Part shown: positions 41,572-50,577 of the stretch, piece after piece
How positions within the stretch are numbered: the stretch's first letter is position 1
Layout: each line of letters starts with the position of its first letter
Assembly (NCBI GenBank): GCA_934692485.1
Contig: CAKUTX010000009.1
Coordinates: 1 to 58,890, forward strand
Length of the DNA stretch: 58,890 bases
Direction: 5' to 3'
Origin: an uncultured Candidatus Melainabacteria bacterium
Lineage (GTDB): Bacteria > Cyanobacteriota > Vampirovibrionia > Gastranaerophilales > Gastranaerophilaceae
The notes under the pieces: model-generated
What the model was told of the DNA's origin: nothing
The model's input: the letters and a program-made list of their open reading frames with translations, nothing else
The model's database searches: none
Program-made: the position numbers and the translations under genes

Positions 41572-42780
41572 TTATAGAGGTTTTACAGAATTTCTGTAAA
41601 TTTCTTCAACAACCTCTCTGCTGTTGCCTGATGGCCCAATATCGATTAAGCCTGACAAAGATGGAGTTGTAAACACAAGGTCTGTCAATTTTTCAACGTC
41701 TGCGTCAGTAAAACCTTCATCTGTTAATTTTTCTTTTACATCAACAGAATATAGCCAATCTTGAACTTCTTTAGCCGCTTTATCAGCATCTGAAGCTTCA
41801 GGTTTTAGATTTGGAGCAATCGGAGCTAAAATATCTGCCAAAACGTTTGGTCTGTCTTTATAAATTGTTTTAATAACGGCAGGTAACAATATTGCCAAAC
41901 CTAAACCGTGAGATAGGTCAGGTTTTACGGCACTCAACGGATGTTCAAGAGCGTGAGTGTAGTGCAATAAACCGTTATCAAAGCTTACACCGCCCATCAT
42001 AGCTGCATATGCCAAGAAGTAACGAGCTTCCAAATCATCTGGATTTGCTATTGCTTTTGGTAAATATTCAGCAACCAATTCAATAACCTGTTTTGCAAGA
42101 GTAATTGAATATGGAGAAGCAACTGTTGATGTTGCAGCTTCAACAACGTGGTTTACGGCATCAATTGAAACATATCTTGTTTGTTTTGGGGATAATTTTG
42201 TCATCAATTGAGGGTCATCAATTGCAAACATAGGATATATACAATCATATGCGATAGCTGGTTTAAAGTTTTTTTCAAGATTTGTTACAACAGCAAATCT
42301 GTTTGTTTCAGTACCTGTACCATGTGTCAAGTTAATTGAAACAATTGGAGCAGCTTTAACCGGTGTAAATTTGAATTCGTAAATATCGTCAGCATTTTTA
42401 TCAGGATATTCAAGCAAAATTGCAACAGATTTTCCTGCATCGGTTGGAGAGCCCCCACCAATTGAAATAACTGCTTTTGCTCCAAAATCTCTAGCCATTT
42501 TTGCTGCATCATCAACGTGGTGAGTATTTGGGTTTGGTGTAACTTCTGCGAAGTTTACATAACCAATTCCGTTGTTTTTTAATGCTTTTTCTACATAATC
42601 CCAAGCTCCAGTCGCTTTATAAGCGTGTTTGCCTGACATTACGATAACTTTGTCAATTCCTTTTTCTTTTAAAACTTGTGCAATATCTTCAATTTTTTTG
42701 ATTGCACCAACTCCGAAATAAACTGTAGTTCTTGTGCGGATTTCTTTGATTTCATTGATGTTAATATCTTTTTCCCACAT
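41572..42780 (-). CDS. Iron-containing alcohol dehydrogenase
   Basis: About 402 residues, group III (Fe) alcohol dehydrogenase. YFGVGAIKKIEDIAQVLKEKG at the start, the NAD-binding SIGGGSPTDAGKSVAIL, and metal-binding His residues in AVNHVVEAA, HYTHALEHPLSAVKPDLSHGLGLAILLPAVIK. It interconverts aldehydes and alcohols, probably regenerating NAD in fermentation. The start at 42780 (MWEKDININ) follows AAAGGAGAG; the longer frame to 42867 would include that site. Confidence 0.93.
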   Translation of the reverse strand: MWEKDININEIKEIRTRTTVYFGVGAIKKIEDIAQVLKEKGIDKVIVMSGKHAYKATGAWDYVEKALKNNGIGYVNFAEVTPNPNTHHVDDAAKMARDFGAKAVISIGGGSPTDAGKSVAILLEYPDKNADDIYEFKFTPVKAAPIVSINLTHGTGTETNRFAVVTNLEKNFKPAIAYDCIYPMFAIDDPQLMTKLSPKQTRYVSIDAVNHVVEAATSTVASPYSITLAKQVIELVAEYLPKAIANPDDLEARYFLAYAAMMGGVSFDNGLLHYTHALEHPLSAVKPDLSHGLGLAILLPAVIKTIYKDRPNVLADILAPIAPNLKPEASDADKAAKEVQDWLYSVDVKEKLTDEGFTDADVEKLTDLVFTTPSLSGLIDIGPSGNSREVVEEIYRNSVKPL

Positions 42781-42965
42781 AATAAACTCTCCTTTCTTTA
42801 CCCACATTATATGGGAGAAAAAATTATTTTCAAGTATAAAATTTAACTTCAAATACTTTGACTTCAATCAAAATAACCTTAAATAAAAACTGTAGATTTC
42901 ATACGAAAGTATGACGTAAAAAAGTAGGTTTTAATATATAGTTAACATACCAGAGGGTAGAATTT

Positions 42966-44507
42966 GTGTTAAACGGAATATTTCAACGTCCATATTTGAA
43001 TAAAGATGCAAGGAGTCTTGTTAAAAACAAACAAGACGAAGAAAAAAATGCGTCCTCAGCTCAACGTGAAGAACAATCTAACCAAAATTCTAAGAGCAGA
43101 GGGCTTCAGTATGTTGAAAAGAAAACTCCAGCATATACACCAGCTTACCAACAACAAAACAATAACGGAGAACAAGTTGATTGGCGTCAAATGCGTTCTC
43201 AAATTCAAGCACAAGCAAGACAAAATGTTTCAGGAGCTTCTGTTCAAACAGCCGAAACAAATCAAGCTTCTGAAGTTATGCCAACCAAAACTCTTTCAGG
43301 CAGAAGTACCGTAATTAATATTGCGCAAATTTTAAAAGATTTTAGAAACACATCAGCAGCAATTGGGACTCCGGATGAACTGAAAGAAGAAGTGAACGGT
43401 TATTTGTCTTTAATTGAAACACAGGTTCAGAAAGATAATCCAAATACAAAACTTGTCAAATCAAATCTTAAAAATGCTGCTTCAATCTTAGATAATTATA
43501 TATCTCAGACATTAAATAAGGATTCAAAAGTTGTAGAAAATTGGGTAGATGCGCTTTTCTTACAACAGGTTGATTTCAAATATAACGAGGGTGAAATTAA
43601 TCCGCAATTCTTAGTAAAATTCCCTGAAGGTAGTACTCAAGAGCAAGCAAAAGCAGAAGAAAAATCTGCAGTTTCACAAACAATCGCAGAGCCTGTAGAA
43701 AAAGAAATTGAAACAAATTCTAAAGTTGTTTCTCTTGTTCCACAAGACAAAGAATTGAAAACTCTTTTTATTCAAGCAAAAAAATTAGCATATGCAAATG
43801 AGCCGGAAAAAGCTATTTCGTCTTTTGAGAAAGCTCTTTCGAGAGCTGATGAAGTGGGCGATAAAGAAACAAAAGCAAAAGTATATTATGAAGTTGGTAG
43901 AATTTATGATGACCATGATTATTATGCACAAGCTCTAAAAAGTTATAATCATTCTCTTGAAAACACTACAGATAACAATGTTAAAACAAAGGCTCACTAT
44001 TCAATGGCGCAAATTTACGATGATGTAAATCAAGTAAAACCAGCGCTTGACCATTATTTCAACTCTATATCTTTTGCAGGAGAAACAGAAAATTTGACAG
44101 CGCAGTCAACTTCATTAACAAAAATGGGAAATATTTTAACAGATATGTATGAAGATGATTCCCTAAATTACTATTCAATAGCAGATGATTTGGCTTCTCA
44201 AACAGAAAACTCTAAACTTAAAGGGTTTGTATCTTCAAGCTTAGGCGATGCTTACGAGAAATTCGGTTATTCTCAAGAGGCGCTAAAATCATACTCAAAA
44301 GCTGTTAAGCATTATACAGATTCAAATTCTTCGCAAAAGACAGCTCAATATTACACAAAAGCGGCAGACATTATGGTTGAACACAGTAATGTGTCTAAGG
44401 CCAAAGGGCTTTTAACAAAAGCTCAAAATTTTGCAAGACAAACTGATGACATAAACCTGATGAATGAAATTAATGAAAAATTGAGCAGTTTAGAACTTTT
44501 AAGCTAA
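42966..44507 (+). CDS. Cytosolic TPR-repeat protein
   Basis: A 513-residue protein. The GTG start at 42966 follows GAGGG. The first 250 residues are Gln/Asn/Ser-rich and probably disordered, with a helical island around LKEEVNGYLSLIETQVQK. From about residue 265 onward it has five to six TPR units, such as AKKLAYANEPEKAISSFEKALSRA, YYEVGRIYDDHDYYAQALKSYNHSL and LGDAYEKFGYSQEALKSYSKAV. No signal peptide, in contrast to the other TPR protein at 7408. A scaffold or adaptor role is likely; the partner is unknown. The next gene encodes a membrane glycosyltransferase. Confidence 0.8.
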   Translation: MLNGIFQRPYLNKDARSLVKNKQDEEKNASSAQREEQSNQNSKSRGLQYVEKKTPAYTPAYQQQNNNGEQVDWRQMRSQIQAQARQNVSGASVQTAETNQASEVMPTKTLSGRSTVINIAQILKDFRNTSAAIGTPDELKEEVNGYLSLIETQVQKDNPNTKLVKSNLKNAASILDNYISQTLNKDSKVVENWVDALFLQQVDFKYNEGEINPQFLVKFPEGSTQEQAKAEEKSAVSQTIAEPVEKEIETNSKVVSLVPQDKELKTLFIQAKKLAYANEPEKAISSFEKALSRADEVGDKETKAKVYYEVGRIYDDHDYYAQALKSYNHSLENTTDNNVKTKAHYSMAQIYDDVNQVKPALDHYFNSISFAGETENLTAQSTSLTKMGNILTDMYEDDSLNYYSIADDLASQTENSKLKGFVSSSLGDAYEKFGYSQEALKSYSKAVKHYTDSNSSQKTAQYYTKAADIMVEHSNVSKAKGLLTKAQNFARQTDDINLMNEINEKLSSLELLS

Positions 44508-44577
44508 GCTATTTTACAAATTTTCCATATATCATTATTTATGCTAAAATTGTTTAGATAAATAATTGGAGATGCAA

Positions 44578-46275
44578 ATGGAAAAGATAATTGATTTTGT
44601 AAAAAAACACGGTGATTTGTTCACTTTTTTAGGTTTATTGCTATTGTGCTACTTTATATTTTTCTTCAATATAGGTAACTATGCATTAATGGATGTTGAT
44701 GAAACAAGATATGTTTCTATGGCAAGAGATATGTTTCATAGTAAAGATTTTTTGACACTTTATTTGAATGGTGATTATTTCTTTGAGAAACCTCCATTAT
44801 ATTTTTGGGGAGAGTGTTTATCTTTCGCTATTTTTGGAAAAGTTAACGAATTTACCGCAAGATTTCCAGTTGCATTGTATGGGACTTTATCAACTTTATT
44901 AGTATATTTTACTGGCAAAAAAATTGTATCAAGACGTTTCGGATTTATTTCAGCTCTTATTCTAGCGACTACATTGGAGTTTGTAATGCTTGCAAAGTTC
45001 GCTATTCTCGATATTGTCGTAACTACTTGTGTCGGTTTTTCGGTAATGTTTGGTTTTTTAACTCAATTTGTGCAAGAAAAAAATGAAAAATATATGTGGT
45101 GGTTATTCTACATATTTTCAGGTCTTGCTGTAATGGCAAAAGGTATTCCAGGTTTTGTAGTTCCTTTTGCGGTAATGTTTTTTGTTACTCTTGTAAACAA
45201 AACATTCAAAAAAGTATTCAGACCACAATACATTATTCCAGGAGTGTTAGCATTTTTGTTAATCGTTTTGCCTTGGCACATTGTAATGTTTAAAATCCAT
45301 GACCCGTTATTTTTTAACGAATATATAATAAAACACCATCTTGAAAGGTTTTTGAACTCTAACGAAATAGGAAGAAAACAACCGTTTTATTTCTATTTCT
45401 TGACTATATTATGGGGATTAATCCCTTGGGTATTTTCTGCAATTGCGGTCGCAGTTGAAAAAATTGTTCATTGCTGCAAAAACAAATCTGAATGTCTTAA
45501 AAAATTCTCTATTGCAGAGTTATCTAATCCGCAAAAATATTTGGCATTTAATATAATTGCTTTTGTTGTGACAATGCTTTTCTTTTCATCTTCAAGCACA
45601 AAATTAATTACATATATTTTACCCGTATATTTCTTTTTAGCTTGTATTATGGGATTTGTGTGGGAAGATTATGTTTTCAACAATAAATACCGCAAATCAA
45701 TTAATCTTTCTGTATACATTGTTGGTGGAATATTTATTTTAGCAGGAATTGTTGCTTGTTTTATGAAATACTTTTTGCCGACACAGGTTTATGCCGATAT
45801 TTTAATCATAAAATGGTTTAGTATTTTACTCGTAACAATTTTTGGGCTTGCAAGTATTTTATGTGCAAAGCAGAAATCTTTTAAAGGAGTTTTTGCGTGT
45901 TATGCAATGTTTATACTTATAACATCTGCGTTTGGAACAAAATTGTTCTACAATATGGATTATGAATTTGGACAAAATGACTTAATAAAATTTGCGAAAT
46001 TTGCAAATGAAAACAATAAAAAAATAGTTGTATTAAACAACGAAAGAAAATATTCTGTTCTTTATTACTATGGAAAACCAACAGATATTACGCGTCGCAA
46101 CGTGTTTTATATTACTCTTGATGATGAAGAAGAAATGAACAGACTTGGTCATATTATAGATGATTCAAATGTTGTAGTAATTATTAAAAACAAATTTAAA
46201 GACGAAATTGCTGAGACATTGAACTATACACCTGTACTGGAAGGCAGAAAATATACGCTTGTGAAGGTTCATTAG
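44578..46275 (+). CDS. ArnT/PMT-like membrane glycosyltransferase
   Basis: About 565 residues with a dozen hydrophobic helices. The first periplasmic loop has NYALMDVDETRYVSMARDMF, with the acidic pair typical of GT39/GT83 enzymes, then GDYFFEKPPLYFW. Such enzymes move sugars from polyprenyl-phosphate donors to lipid A, glycans or proteins on the outer face of the inner membrane. The C-terminal soluble part (about 480-565) resembles that of ArnT. The start ATG 44578 follows TTGGAGA. It is followed after one base by a YkgJ-family gene, indicating an operon. Confidence 0.85.
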   Translation: MEKIIDFVKKHGDLFTFLGLLLLCYFIFFFNIGNYALMDVDETRYVSMARDMFHSKDFLTLYLNGDYFFEKPPLYFWGECLSFAIFGKVNEFTARFPVALYGTLSTLLVYFTGKKIVSRRFGFISALILATTLEFVMLAKFAILDIVVTTCVGFSVMFGFLTQFVQEKNEKYMWWLFYIFSGLAVMAKGIPGFVVPFAVMFFVTLVNKTFKKVFRPQYIIPGVLAFLLIVLPWHIVMFKIHDPLFFNEYIIKHHLERFLNSNEIGRKQPFYFYFLTILWGLIPWVFSAIAVAVEKIVHCCKNKSECLKKFSIAELSNPQKYLAFNIIAFVVTMLFFSSSSTKLITYILPVYFFLACIMGFVWEDYVFNNKYRKSINLSVYIVGGIFILAGIVACFMKYFLPTQVYADILIIKWFSILLVTIFGLASILCAKQKSFKGVFACYAMFILITSAFGTKLFYNMDYEFGQNDLIKFAKFANENNKKIVVLNNERKYSVLYYYGKPTDITRRNVFYITLDDEEEMNRLGHIIDDSNVVVIIKNKFKDEIAETLNYTPVLEGRKYTLVKVH

Positions 46276-46276
46276 T

Positions 46277-46813
46277 ATGTTAAAACGATACGAAAAATTT
46301 CTCGAAATATTAGACAAAAGACTAGACAGATATTTTGAAGAACAATGCGAGTTTATCAAATGTAAACCGACATGTTCTTCGTGCTGTGAAGTTGGAGAAT
46401 ACCCGTTTTCAAGACTTGAGATGGAATACCTTATGTCAGGTTTTGTTAATCTTCCGTTTGAAACAAAACATATAATAAAAGAAGAAATCAAACATCTTAA
46501 ACAAGAAAATCCCAAAATGCACAAATGTCCATTTCTAATTGACAAAATGTGTGTCTTATATAAATATCGAGGAATAGTTTGTCGCACCCATGGGCTTGCT
46601 TGGTATGATGAGCAAGAAAATAGAATAAGGCTTCCGTACTGCGTAAATAAAGGTTTGAACTACAGCAAAGTTTTTGACCGAGAAACAGGAGAAGTTTTTC
46701 TTGAACATCCGATTAAGGAGCGTTTAAGAATAGACACTATTTTGACAAGTTCTGAAGCACAAAAATATGAGCTTGAGTATGGAGAAATTCGTCCGCTTTT
46801 AAAATGGTTTTAA
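46277..46813 (+). CDS. YkgJ-family cysteine cluster protein
   Basis: A 178-residue protein with the cysteine cluster CKPTCSSCCEVGEYP near residue 32, then CPFLIDKMCVLYKYRGIVCRTHGL, matching the zinc- or iron-chelating YkgJ family (UPF0153). Biochemical role of the family is not settled. It starts one base after the membrane glycosyltransferase gene, so both are read together, and its end overlaps the convergent gene by four bases. A second, shorter member is at 53542. Confidence 0.85.
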   Translation: MLKRYEKFLEILDKRLDRYFEEQCEFIKCKPTCSSCCEVGEYPFSRLEMEYLMSGFVNLPFETKHIIKEEIKHLKQENPKMHKCPFLIDKMCVLYKYRGIVCRTHGLAWYDEQENRIRLPYCVNKGLNYSKVFDRETGEVFLEHPIKERLRIDTILTSSEAQKYELEYGEIRPLLKWF

Positions 46814-48117
46814 CTAACATATTTTATTAACTTTTTAATGTCTTTGTTCCAGCAACCGTTCCAGTTTCGAATTATTACGTCAGCAGGACAAATCCCATTA
46901 AGCGTGTATTCTTTGATTGCATCAAAATATTTTTCTTCACCAGTGTTCATTTCAATGATAGATTTTTCTGCGATATATAAAATTTCTTTCGCAATGTCTT
47001 TTACCAAGAATTTCCCAATACGTGCGTTTAATGCGCTTTTTGGTACATTATACCTAAGTTCTGAAAAATCGCGATATTCAAAATCTTTAAACAATTCTTC
47101 AACCTCATCAAGAGCAAATTGATTGTACAGAATTCCCTTATAAATCGCAAGAATTGAATATTGCAAACCATTTCCAACGCAGTCATGATTTCTGATTTCT
47201 ATAAAATTTCTCAATCTGACTTCTGGAAAATAAAGATTTGCGTGTAAATTAAAATCTTCAATATCAGCTTCATAATTTCTATCAGACATAAATTGATTAA
47301 AATCCAGCTTCCCATTAAGGGCAATTGCTTCAGAATTTCTGTTAATAAAAATCATCGGACATTCAAGAACGTAATCAACATATTCTTCAAAAGAAAATTT
47401 ATCATCAATTTGACCAACAAAGCCACATCTTTCGTTATCAGTATTCAGCCAACTCAGAGCTCTAAAGCTTTTGTAACCAGTTTCAACTCCGCCTCTAATT
47501 GGAGAATTTGCGAACATTGCAGTCATAAATGGAGAAAGTTTATTCGCGACGCGGAATTTATTCATTGCGTCTTCTTCTGATTTAAAATCAATACAGCACT
47601 GAATTCCAGCTGTTTCCCTCATCATAACATCAGACAAAATTCCCCACAGATATTTTGCCATAATATGATAACGTTTTTTGGGAATAAGATTTATGGATTT
47701 ATGCGTAGATAGCGGAGAAACTCCATATTTTAGTAAGCTTATCCCAAATTTATCTAAAATTGGAGCCATCAGTTTGTCTAAATTGTCGATTTTATTTTTT
47801 AATTCATCAATAGTTTTTTCTGGTTTTATACTCAATTCTACCTGACATCCAGGTTCAAGAGTAATGGTATCATGCTCCTGTTTCAATCCGATTATGTTGT
47901 AATCATCTGTTATGTAATCCCAATTTTCATTTTTCGCAAAATTTCTTAAAAAATTACAAACCCCAAACTCAGAATTATAATCTGCTGCTTTTGATGTTAC
48001 TGAAAAAATTGGGAGCCTTTCGTATTCAATCCCGATACAGTGTTCTGAAGAAGGTTTGCAGCCATTTTTAAATAATTTTAAAATGTCTTTTTTACTAAGT
48101 TTGGTTTGTGTTTGCAT
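46810..48117 (-). CDS. Glutamate-cysteine ligase, GCS2 type
   Basis: About 435 residues of the plant/cyanobacterial-type GCS2 family. GIEYERLPIF near residue 30, EPGCQVELSIKPEKT, AGIQCCIDFKSEEDA, PFMTAMFANSPIRGGVETGYKSFRA and the C-terminal LRNFIEIRNHDCVGN fit the ATP-grasp-like glutamate-cysteine ligase fold. It would make gamma-glutamylcysteine, the first step of glutathione or a related thiol; no glutathione synthetase is in the window. The start ATG 48117 (MQTQTK) follows AAGGGGA; the frame to 48159 is a longer alternative. Confidence 0.82.
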   Translation of the reverse strand: MQTQTKLSKKDILKLFKNGCKPSSEHCIGIEYERLPIFSVTSKAADYNSEFGVCNFLRNFAKNENWDYITDDYNIIGLKQEHDTITLEPGCQVELSIKPEKTIDELKNKIDNLDKLMAPILDKFGISLLKYGVSPLSTHKSINLIPKKRYHIMAKYLWGILSDVMMRETAGIQCCIDFKSEEDAMNKFRVANKLSPFMTAMFANSPIRGGVETGYKSFRALSWLNTDNERCGFVGQIDDKFSFEEYVDYVLECPMIFINRNSEAIALNGKLDFNQFMSDRNYEADIEDFNLHANLYFPEVRLRNFIEIRNHDCVGNGLQYSILAIYKGILYNQFALDEVEELFKDFEYRDFSELRYNVPKSALNARIGKFLVKDIAKEILYIAEKSIIEMNTGEEKYFDAIKEYTLNGICPADVIIRNWNGCWNKDIKKLIKYVS

Positions 48118-48208
48118 AATATTTTTCCCCTTATTATTATAACATCTCAAAATTAACAAAAAATATTTATTAAAACATTTACCTGTGTGTGGTATTATTA
48201 TAGGTAAG

Positions 48209-49042
48209 ATGAACTACTTCGATAGAGCAAGATATTTTAGAACAAAAAAAAGATTGGGTCAAAACTTTCTTATTGACGGCCAAACAATAGCTGATATTAT
48301 TGATTTTGCAGATGTTCAGCCTGATGACACTGTTTTAGAAATCGGTCCAGGAGTCGGCTTTGTAACCGAACAGTTGGTGAAGCATGCCAAACAAGTTATA
48401 GCTGTTGAGCTTGATGAAGAAGCTATAAAAGAATTGGAAAAACTGGATGCGCCTAATCTTAAAATTATTCACAATGATATTTTAAAACAAGATTTGTCAG
48501 AGCTTTGTGATGGAAAAATTAAGGTTGTTGCGAATATTCCATATTACATAACAAGTCCGATTATCGCTCATCTTTTGGGAGAAATAGACGATTTGAACAA
48601 CAAAAATCGCAGTAAAATTACCGATATTTTATTGATGGTTCAAGAAGAAGTCGCACATAGAATGGTTGCAACAGAACAGTCTTCGGGCAAACAATACGGG
48701 CTTTTGACAATATTGTCGCAGTTTTGGGCAGATGTTGAAATTATGAAACTTGTTGGCAGACGTTCTTTTTATCCTGCTCCAAAAGTTAATTCTGCATTGG
48801 TAAAACTTGTGGTCAGAGAAAAACCTCTCTTGGAACTTTCAGACTACAGTCATTTTAGAAAGACTATAAAAGCAGCGTTTTCTCAACGCAGAAAAAATAT
48901 AAAAAACTGTCTTATGTCAGGTGGATTTGCGAAAGAAAAAATTCAAACGGCCCTAAAAAATCTCGGACTTGATGAAAATATTAGAGGCGAAAAACTTTCT
49001 ATTGAAATGTTTGGAAAGTTATCTGAAGAACTTTTAAAATAA
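48209..49042 (+). CDS. rsmA: 16S rRNA dimethyladenosine transferase KsgA/RsmA
   Basis: About 277 residues. KKRLGQNFLIDGQTIADIIDF, the SAM motif VLEIGPGVGFVTEQL, IHNDILKQD and the catalytic motif NIPYYITSPI are all typical. It dimethylates two adjacent adenines in the 3' end loop of 16S rRNA during 30S maturation. The start ATG 48209 is preceded by AGGTAAG; an in-frame GTG at 48185 would add eight residues and lacks a ribosome site. Confidence 0.96.
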   Translation: MNYFDRARYFRTKKRLGQNFLIDGQTIADIIDFADVQPDDTVLEIGPGVGFVTEQLVKHAKQVIAVELDEEAIKELEKLDAPNLKIIHNDILKQDLSELCDGKIKVVANIPYYITSPIIAHLLGEIDDLNNKNRSKITDILLMVQEEVAHRMVATEQSSGKQYGLLTILSQFWADVEIMKLVGRRSFYPAPKVNSALVKLVVREKPLLELSDYSHFRKTIKAAFSQRRKNIKNCLMSGGFAKEKIQTALKNLGLDENIRGEKLSIEMFGKLSEELLK

Positions 49043-49054
49043 AGATATTTTATT

Positions 49055-50437
49055 TTATTTAATCAATTCCCCTTTTAAATACCAGGTTTTTGCGCCTGAA
49101 ATTTTTACATTCACAAACTGTCCAGTTAAATCTTTTTCGCACGGAATATGAACGGTTTTAAAGTTTCTTGTTTTGCCTGTATTTATCATTTGACCTTTGT
49201 GTTCATAGAAATTTTCAACAAGAACTTCCATTTCTCGTCCGACATATTTAAGGTTTGATTTTAAGCAATTTTCTTTGACCTTGTTATTCAATCGCTGAAA
49301 TCTTTCATTTTTTACATCTTCTGGAATGAATTTATCAACCCATCTTGCGGCAACAGTTTTTTCTCGAGGAGAATAAGCTGCGACGTTGCAATAATCAAGT
49401 TCAAATTCGTCAATTGCCGTCAATGTATCTTCAAACTGTTCTTCTGTTTCTCCTGGGAAGCCTGCAATAAAATCACTTGTTATAGTAACATCAGAAATCA
49501 TGTCACGAACTTTTTTAACAATTTTTGCATACGTATCTCTATCGTAACGTCTGTTCATAGCTTTCAAAACAACAGAATTTCCAGATTGCATAGGGATATG
49601 AAAATATTCACAAACCTTATCCAAATCTCTTGCTGTTTCAATTAATTCATCTGTAATATCGGTTGGATAAGATGTCACAAATCGAATTCTGAACTTTCCT
49701 TCAATTGCGTTTAAATCTCTCAAAAGATTTGCAAGTCGATAATTTTTCATATCTCTTTTGCCATCAAATTGGTTAGCAAGTTCAGGAGTATTTTCTAATT
49801 TTGTCGGAAAATCTTTTCCGTAGCTGTCAACATTTTGTCCTAAAAGTGTAATTTCTTTAAATCCAGCATTCAGGGCATCTTTAACTTCTTTTATGATAGT
49901 TTCAGGCATTCTGGAACGTTCTCTGCCACGTGTATAAGGAACAATACAGTATGTGCAAAAATTGTTACAACCTTCTGTAATATTTATCCAAGCATTTGTT
50001 GATTTTACACGATTTATTTCGTAATTCTCCGTGTTTTGTGAAGGTTGGTTTGTTTCTTCGCACTCGCAAACTCTTTCCCCATTATTAATTCTTTTTATAA
50101 TATCTGGAAGCGAATAAATTTTGTGTGTTCCTAAAACAAAATCAACATAAGGAGCTCTTGCAAAAACCTGTCTAGCTTTTTGTTGAGCTACGCAACCGCA
50201 CATCCCGATTTTCAAGTCAGGGTTTTTGTCGTGTTTCCATTTTCCCCAAACCCCGAGTTGACTAAATGCCTTATCTTCACTAAGTTGCCTGATAGAACAC
50301 GTATTTACCATTAACAAATCAGCTTCTTCAGGGTTTTTTGTTTCTTCATATCCAAAATGAGAAAGCATACCGAGCATTCTTTCAGTATCTGATTTATTCA
50401 TCTGACAACCCATTGTTTCAATATATACGTGTTTCAT
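49055..50437 (-). CDS. miaB: tRNA-2-methylthio-N6-dimethylallyladenosine synthase MiaB
   Basis: A 460-residue radical-SAM methylthiotransferase. N-terminal MTTase domain with cluster cysteines in ETMGCQMNKSDTERM, MVNTCSIRQLSEDKAF and GMCGCVAQQ; radical-SAM CxxxCxxC in EGCNNFCTYCIVPYTRGRERSR; C-terminal TRAM domain. It adds a methylthio group to i6A37 of tRNAs. Distinguished from MtaB/RimO by the MGCQMNKSD start and the YTRGRERSR sequence. Both iron-sulfur clusters fit an anaerobe. Confidence 0.95.
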   Translation of the reverse strand: MKHVYIETMGCQMNKSDTERMLGMLSHFGYEETKNPEEADLLMVNTCSIRQLSEDKAFSQLGVWGKWKHDKNPDLKIGMCGCVAQQKARQVFARAPYVDFVLGTHKIYSLPDIIKRINNGERVCECEETNQPSQNTENYEINRVKSTNAWINITEGCNNFCTYCIVPYTRGRERSRMPETIIKEVKDALNAGFKEITLLGQNVDSYGKDFPTKLENTPELANQFDGKRDMKNYRLANLLRDLNAIEGKFRIRFVTSYPTDITDELIETARDLDKVCEYFHIPMQSGNSVVLKAMNRRYDRDTYAKIVKKVRDMISDVTITSDFIAGFPGETEEQFEDTLTAIDEFELDYCNVAAYSPREKTVAARWVDKFIPEDVKNERFQRLNNKVKENCLKSNLKYVGREMEVLVENFYEHKGQMINTGKTRNFKTVHIPCEKDLTGQFVNVKISGAKTWYLKGELIK

Positions 50438-50515
50438 TTTTATCCCTTTTTTTTACAATAATCAGTGTTCTCGCAATTTTATAAACCTATTTTAACACAA
50501 AAATACTTAATATGC

Positions 50516-50544
50516 TTGACTTTTAAGCGTTATAATAATATTCT
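50516..50544 (+). promoter_or_regulatory. Promoter of the acyl-CoA synthetase gene
   Basis: TTGACT (50516-50521), 17-base spacer, TATTCT (50539-50544), 33 bases before ATG 50578. Confidence 0.5.
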
Positions 50545-50577
50545 TAATATATAAATGGTCTGAAAGGTGTGTGTCTT